From NCBI GenBank assembly GCA_022414725.1, contig CM039465.1, positions 40,611,936-40,675,935 on the forward strand: DNA of 64,000 nucleotides, in the 5' to 3' direction. Each line of letters starts with the position of its first letter. Within the stretch, counting starts at the first letter, position 1. The notes under the pieces are model-generated. The model searched no databases. It was not told where the DNA came from and saw nothing but the letters and a program-made list of their open reading frames with translations. Both the position numbers and the translations under genes were made by a program. Source of the DNA: Microglena sp. YARC (Eukaryota; Chlorophyta; Chlorophyceae; Chlamydomonadales; Chlamydomonadaceae). Of this stretch, positions 24,578 to 31,044 are shown in pieces.

Positions 24578-27500
24578 TTATCAGAAGTACTATTGGTGGT
24601 TGGCCCCAGTGCAAGCAAACAGGTTGCCCCCCTCAACCTCACACCTTGTAATAAGGCATTTATTTATTTCCTCCGCCCCACAGGGCGTTTATTTATTTGA
24701 TATTTATTTCCTCCTCCCCACAGGGCGTTTATTTATTTGATATTTATTTTCTCCTCACTGCAGGCAGTCCCTCGTTTTTTCAGTGGGTCTTTCGCAGTGG
24801 CCGCCAACCCTCTGAGGTGGTGCTTATTTTGTTGGTATTGTAGTTGGTGCTTCTTTGTTGGTATTTGACATTATTGGTAGGGGGCGGCAAATAGATCTAT
24901 ATTGCCCCAAAATATAGATCTATATAGATCTATATATAGCAAATAGATATATTGTGTATATCTACAACATATGCAGTTACATCAGATAGACACCGGAAAA
25001 TCCAGTCGAAGCACCTGCAATATGATATGGTGCCCTATGCCATAATTGTAAAACCAGATTTTGATTTTTATAAGGTGCCCTATGCCGATTTTAAAAAATC
25101 AAGCTTCACCAATATATCTATATATAGATATATATAGATATATATAGATATATCTCTATATAGATCGATGCCTCTCCCTAATTATTGGAGTTGGTGATTA
25201 TTTAGTTGATATCTATTTCCTCCTCCCTACAGGGCATCGCTCGTTTTTTCAGTGGCTCTTCCGCGGTAGCCGCCAACCCTTTTGAGTTGGTGCTTATTTA
25301 TTTGGTATTGGTGTTGGAGCTTATTTTGTTGGCATTTGTTATTATTGGAGTTGGTGCTTACTTAGTTTACATTTATTTCCTCTTCCCCACAGGCCGTCGC
25401 TCGTTTTTCCAGTGGCTTTTCCGTGGTAGCCGCCAACCCTTTGAGTTGGTGCTGCTTGACCACGGCACATATTTGACAGTGGACCCGAAGCTCCGAGAGC
25501 TGTTTTGCCAGTTGTGGTGTGCTTTCGTGATGATGGATAAGAGTGTGCAGAACTACGTGTGCTACGAGCTGGGTGGTGATCAGGGCTGCAAGGTACTGCC
25601 CCTCCTGCTCACGCACCAAGCGACGTCATGGTGCGTTGGTATGGGTTGTTCACGCAATATTTGAGCATGAGGCTGAGGGTGGTGGTGATAATGATGGTGG
25701 TGGCGGTGATCAGGGCGGCAAGGTACAGCCCCTCCTACTTATACACCAAGCGACGTCATGGTGCGTTGTTCACGCAGTTGATAAGGAGGAGGGTGGTGAT
25801 GAGGATGAGGGTGGTGGTGATGGGTGTGGCGGTGATCAGGGCTGCAAGGTGCTGCCTCTCTTGCTCACACACCAGGCGACGTCATGGTGCGTTGTTCACG
25901 CAGTTGAGAAGGATGAGGGTGGTATTGATAATAATGGTGGTGGTTGTGGTCAAGGCTGCAAGGTATTGCCCCACTAATCACACACCAGGCGACGTCATGG
26001 TGCGTTGTTCACGCAGTTGATAAGGATGAGGGTGGTGATGAGGGTGAGGGTGGTGGTGATGGGTGTGAGGTTGATCAGGGCTGCAAGGTTCTGCCCCTCT
26101 TGCTCACACACCAGGCGACATCATGGTGCGTTGGTCATGCAGTTGATAAGGATAAGAGTGGTGATGGGTATGAGGGTGGTGGTGATAATGATGGTGGTGG
26201 CGGTGATCAGGGCTGCAAGGTACTGCCCCTCCTGGTCACACACCGGGCGACATCATGGTGCGTTGTTCACGCAGTTGATGAGCATAATGGTAAGGATGAG
26301 GGTAGTGTTGGTAATGATGGTGGTGGCAGTGGTCAGGGCTGCAAGGTGCAGCCCCTCCTGCTCACACACCAAGCACCGGCATGATGCGTTGTTTACCCAA
26401 TCAATGAGCATGAGGGTGAGGGTGTTGTCAGTGATGGGGGCCGGGTGGTGATGATAATCAGATGAGGAGAAGAGGAAACGGATGATGATGATGATGATGA
26501 TGATGATACTGGTTACATTATCCTGCTGTCCTACTAGACTGCAAATGGGCCCGGAGTTGGACAGGTTCAAGGGGGGCGTATGAGCTGTTGCACTTACTCC
26601 TCCTTCCTACACATGTATGTTACAGTCCAGGGGTCGGTCAAATAGGCTAAAGGGACTTGCCAAACCGTTATAGGAAGGGCCAAAAATAAAAAGCACTGAA
26701 TAGATTATCAAAATAGAAAGCACTGAAGAGATGATAATAAGCATTATATAGTGATAAATTCAAGATTTATTATAGTGGCAAAGCTTTGTCCATATAAAGT
26801 AGTAGCTCGTTCCTTACCACTGTAGGACGGGGCCCTCTTAATACCACGCCCTACCAGGCGTTATCAGTACTTTTTTGTGGCAAAGTTGTTCAATTCTCAC
26901 TGAGGGTTTTAAGTTCCAGTCTATCTGTATGTATGTATGTAAGGATGGATGTAACAGGCCGGGGGTAGGCCAAATAGGGACTTGCCCAACCGTGACCCTC
27001 CATATATAGTGGCAAAGGCGTTCATATCTCTCTGGGGATTGTATGTTGCAGTCTATATGTAGGTATGTATTTTACAGTCCAGGGGTAGGCCAAATAGGCT
27101 AAAGGGAATTGCCCAACCATGACCCTCCTCCATCATATATAGATAGGGAACGGCAAATCATATGATGTTGACCAAAGACGAGTATGATATCATATGATAT
27201 CATACAAAAATCATATGATTTAATATCATATAATATGATGCCCCAGGCCAAAGTTACCTAGTCAGACCGCCGGTATCTTATGATATCATATGGTATCATA
27301 TGATGACATGATATCATATGATATCATATTGCCGATCCCTATATATAGAGGCAAAGTTGTTCATACCCCTCTGAGGGTTGCAAGTAGCCAGATAGGCCAC
27401 AAGGGAATGCAGAATCGCAATATCTTCTCCTGCATTCGCAATATGATCTCCTTCATTCATGATTTATTCTCCTTCATTCAAAATCTCTTCTCCCTACAAC

Positions 27501-30500
27501 ATCTGTTTGCCTTCCTTCGCAATCTCTTCTCCTGCGTTCACAATATTTCTCCTTAATTCATATTTTTCTCCTTCATTCAAAATCTCTTCTCCTTCCTACA
27601 TCACCTGTCTGTCTTCCTTCGCAATCTTCTCTCCTTCCGGCGCAATCTAATCTCCCCCTATAATCTCTTCTCCTTCCTACACATTATGATATCCTTCATT
27701 CATAATCTCTTCTCCTGCCTACATTACCTGTTTGTCTTCTTTCGCAATCTTCTCTCCTTCCTGCACAATATTTTCCCCCTCCTTCATAATCTCTTCTCCT
27801 TCCCACGACATACATTTGTCTTCCTTTGCAACCTCTCCTCCTCCATTCACAATCTAATCTCCTTCCTTCACAATCTCCTCTCCTGCCTACACAATATATT
27901 ATCCTTCATCCAAAACCTCTTCTCCTGCCTGCAACATCTATCTGTCTTCCTTCGCAATCTTCTCTCCTTCCTGCACAATCTAATCTCCCTCCTTAACAAT
28001 CTCTTCTCCTGCCTACACAATATGTTATCCTTCATCCAAAATCTTCTCTCCTGCCTACAACATCTGTTTGTCTTCCCTCGAAATCTTCTCTCCTTCCTGC
28101 ACAGTTCCTGCACAATCTAATCTTCCTCCTTCACAATCTCTTCTGCTTCCCACAACTCATATTTCTCTCTCTTTGTAACCTCTCTGCCATTCACAGTATA
28201 ATCTCCTTTCTTCACGATCTAATGCACACGATAGTTTATATACACTTATCAATATAACCAGTCTGAACTAGCACTAAATGTAACACTTTTTATAATGACA
28301 TATGTCATAAACATTCAAAATTCATTTATTGGTATCACAAATGTGAAAATGTGAAAAATTGAAAAATGTGAAAAATGTGAAAAATTGATTTGTTTTCCAC
28401 ATTTATTGGTATCTCATTCACATCCCCCCTCTAGTAAGGAGTAGCGCTGCCTTCAGAAGAGTGTGGGCGTGAGAATAGCAACCAGCCAGATAGGCCACAA
28501 GAGGCTGCACAATCACAATCTATTCTCCTTATTAATATAACTAATACTAAATGTATCAATTCAATTACATCGGTCATAACCATTCCATTGTTTTTATGTT
28601 TTATTATTATTGATATAAACCACCATTACTGTCATAAACATTCAAATGTATTTATCTATATCTCATCCGCATCCGCGCTCTAGGAAGGTGCAGTGCCGCC
28701 TTGAGAAGAGTGTGGGGGTGAGGATAGTTTCCAGCCAGATAGGCCACAAGGGGCTGCACAATCTCAATCTGGTCTCCTTATTACTGTAACTAATAAATGT
28801 GACATTTTTGAAATTCCATTTTCCATAACCATTATAAATGTATTTATTTACACCACATCCACATTCATCCTCCAGGAAGGACCAGCGCTGCCTTCAGAAG
28901 AGTGTGGGCGTGAGGATAGTAACTAGCCAGATAGACCACAAGAGGCAGCACAATCATAATCGCGTCCCCTTATTGTTACAACTAATACTAAATGTTTCAC
29001 TATTCATAACATGCATCACAACCAGTTGTATTGATCCAATCTTCCATTTGTATTCATTATTAATACATATGTCATAAACATTCCAAGTTTATGTATTTTT
29101 TATGATGGTGACTTTCCCAAGCTGCGGTGTACGGGAGGGTCCCCTTAACACCACGCCCCTCCAGGCGTTATCTTTTTATTTTTATTTTTTATATATCACA
29201 TCCACACTGCCCCTTCAGGAAGGAGCAGCGCCGCCTTCAGAAGAGTGTGGGCGTGAACGACATGACCGACGTAACCCAGCTGATGTCTGTTGTGTCCAGG
29301 GACTTTCTGGAACTGCTCCGTATCAGTAGCGTTGTCAAGGGGGTCACGTCACAACTGGTATGTAACGAAAGAGCTTCGAAAACATATTTTAACAATTTAA
29401 TTCCAATAGCTGCGCGGTCGCTGTCAACCGTCATGGTAGTGACCTAATCACATGAATACCTACGCACATCAACTTTGTTTTGTGAACCTAACCACATGTC
29501 CACCACATTATAATGCCCCAGACGATGGCAGAGCGCCTTGAACAATGTAGGTGCCGGGTTCGAATCCCCACGGGTGCGCTTAAGTGTTCGCAGTCGCTGT
29601 CAACCGCCATTGTAGCTTTGTCCAGGTAAAGTAGCAGCCCGTTCCCTACCGCCGCAAGGCGGGGCTCCCTTAATACCACGCCCCACCAGGCGTCATCTTT
29701 ACTTTCCAATACAAACTCCACTATGAACCAGAATCAGAACCAGCTGATGTCTACAGTGTCCAGGGATTTTCTGGAGCTGCTCCGTATCAGTAGCAGTGTC
29801 TAGGGATATTCTGACAATGCTCCGTATCAGTAGGGTTGTCAAGGGGTCACGTCACAACTGGTATGCAACATTGAATTTCTTTTACGCTACGAGCAGCAGC
29901 TTCTAGTCACCTACCCTGACTTCCTATTTAACGGCCTAGTGCACTTTGTATCTGATACAATCAGCTGTCCAGAGGTGCTGAAATATTTGGTTGCAGCACA
30001 GTGGCTAGCTTGGGGAGCTACCTAGAAGCTGCCAAGAAAAGCCGAAAAGATAAGCCCTGGTAAGCAGGGATTTCCCCCCCCCGCTATATATAGCGATCGC
30101 TACTTTTGACCCAAACCGTTTTGGCCCAAATTGCCACTGTACAAATTGCCACTGTACAAATTGCCACTGTACTAATTGCCACTGTACTAATTGCCATTGT
30201 ACAAATTGCCACTGTACAAATTGCCACTGTACAAATTGCCACTGTACTAATTGCCACTGTACAAATTGCCACTGTACAAGTTGCCACTGTACAAATTGCC
30301 ACTGTACAAATTGCCACTGTACAAATTGCCACTGTACTAATTGCCACTGTACTAATTGCCATTGTACAAATTGCCACTGTACAAATTGCCACTGTACTAA
30401 TTGCCACTGTACTAATTGCCACTGTACAAATTGCCACTGTACTAATTGCCACTGTACAAATTGCCACTGTACTAATTGCCACTGTACAAATTGCAAAAAA

Positions 30501-30920
30501 ACAATGTTTCCCCTAAATGGCCCTTACAAGCTATAAAATATATACAAAGCTATTAAACGCTGTCCCTGGAGGAGGCCTAAAACCATGAAGGTAGAAAAAC
30601 CCACTTTCAGATTTGAAACAAACAAAACAGGTATTCATGCTCCTGCTTCCCAATAAAAGAAAAGAAAAAAAAAACCTAATAAGCATGCTCCAGCTTACCA
30701 ATGTAATACAATAAAATATAAGCCCTGGTAGGCATGCTCCTGCTTACCAATATAAGCACCTCAGGAATCACTCTGCATTGTAAGGTTGCACCTGCACTGC
30801 TCACCGTGTTTGTCCTGCCTAGTCAAATTTATCCGCGGTACTGGTTTGGTCATACCAATTCGAGCACCTCAGGAGTCACTCTGTATTGTTAGCTTGCATT
30901 TGCGCTGATCACCGTGTTTG

Positions 30921-30957
<37 letters not shown>

Positions 30958-31004
30958 CCCGCCCGCCAGCCCGCCCGCCCGCCTGTCCGTCAGTCCGTCC
31001 GTCC

Positions 31005-31044
<40 letters not shown>

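Noticed and set aside
29520..29600. Genuine tRNA gene
   Set aside because: A and B boxes are present, but no clean cloverleaf with anticodon arm; it is fused to a repeated SINE body also at 52425-52612.
30124..30495. CRISPR-like regular spacing of short repeats
   Set aside because: Units are contiguous 15-mers with no unique spacers, in a eukaryotic intron; it is a minisatellite.
30005..30496. Long repetitive frames on both strands (QWQLVQ and TVAISTV types)
   Set aside because: Produced by a 15-bp minisatellite, which keeps every frame open.
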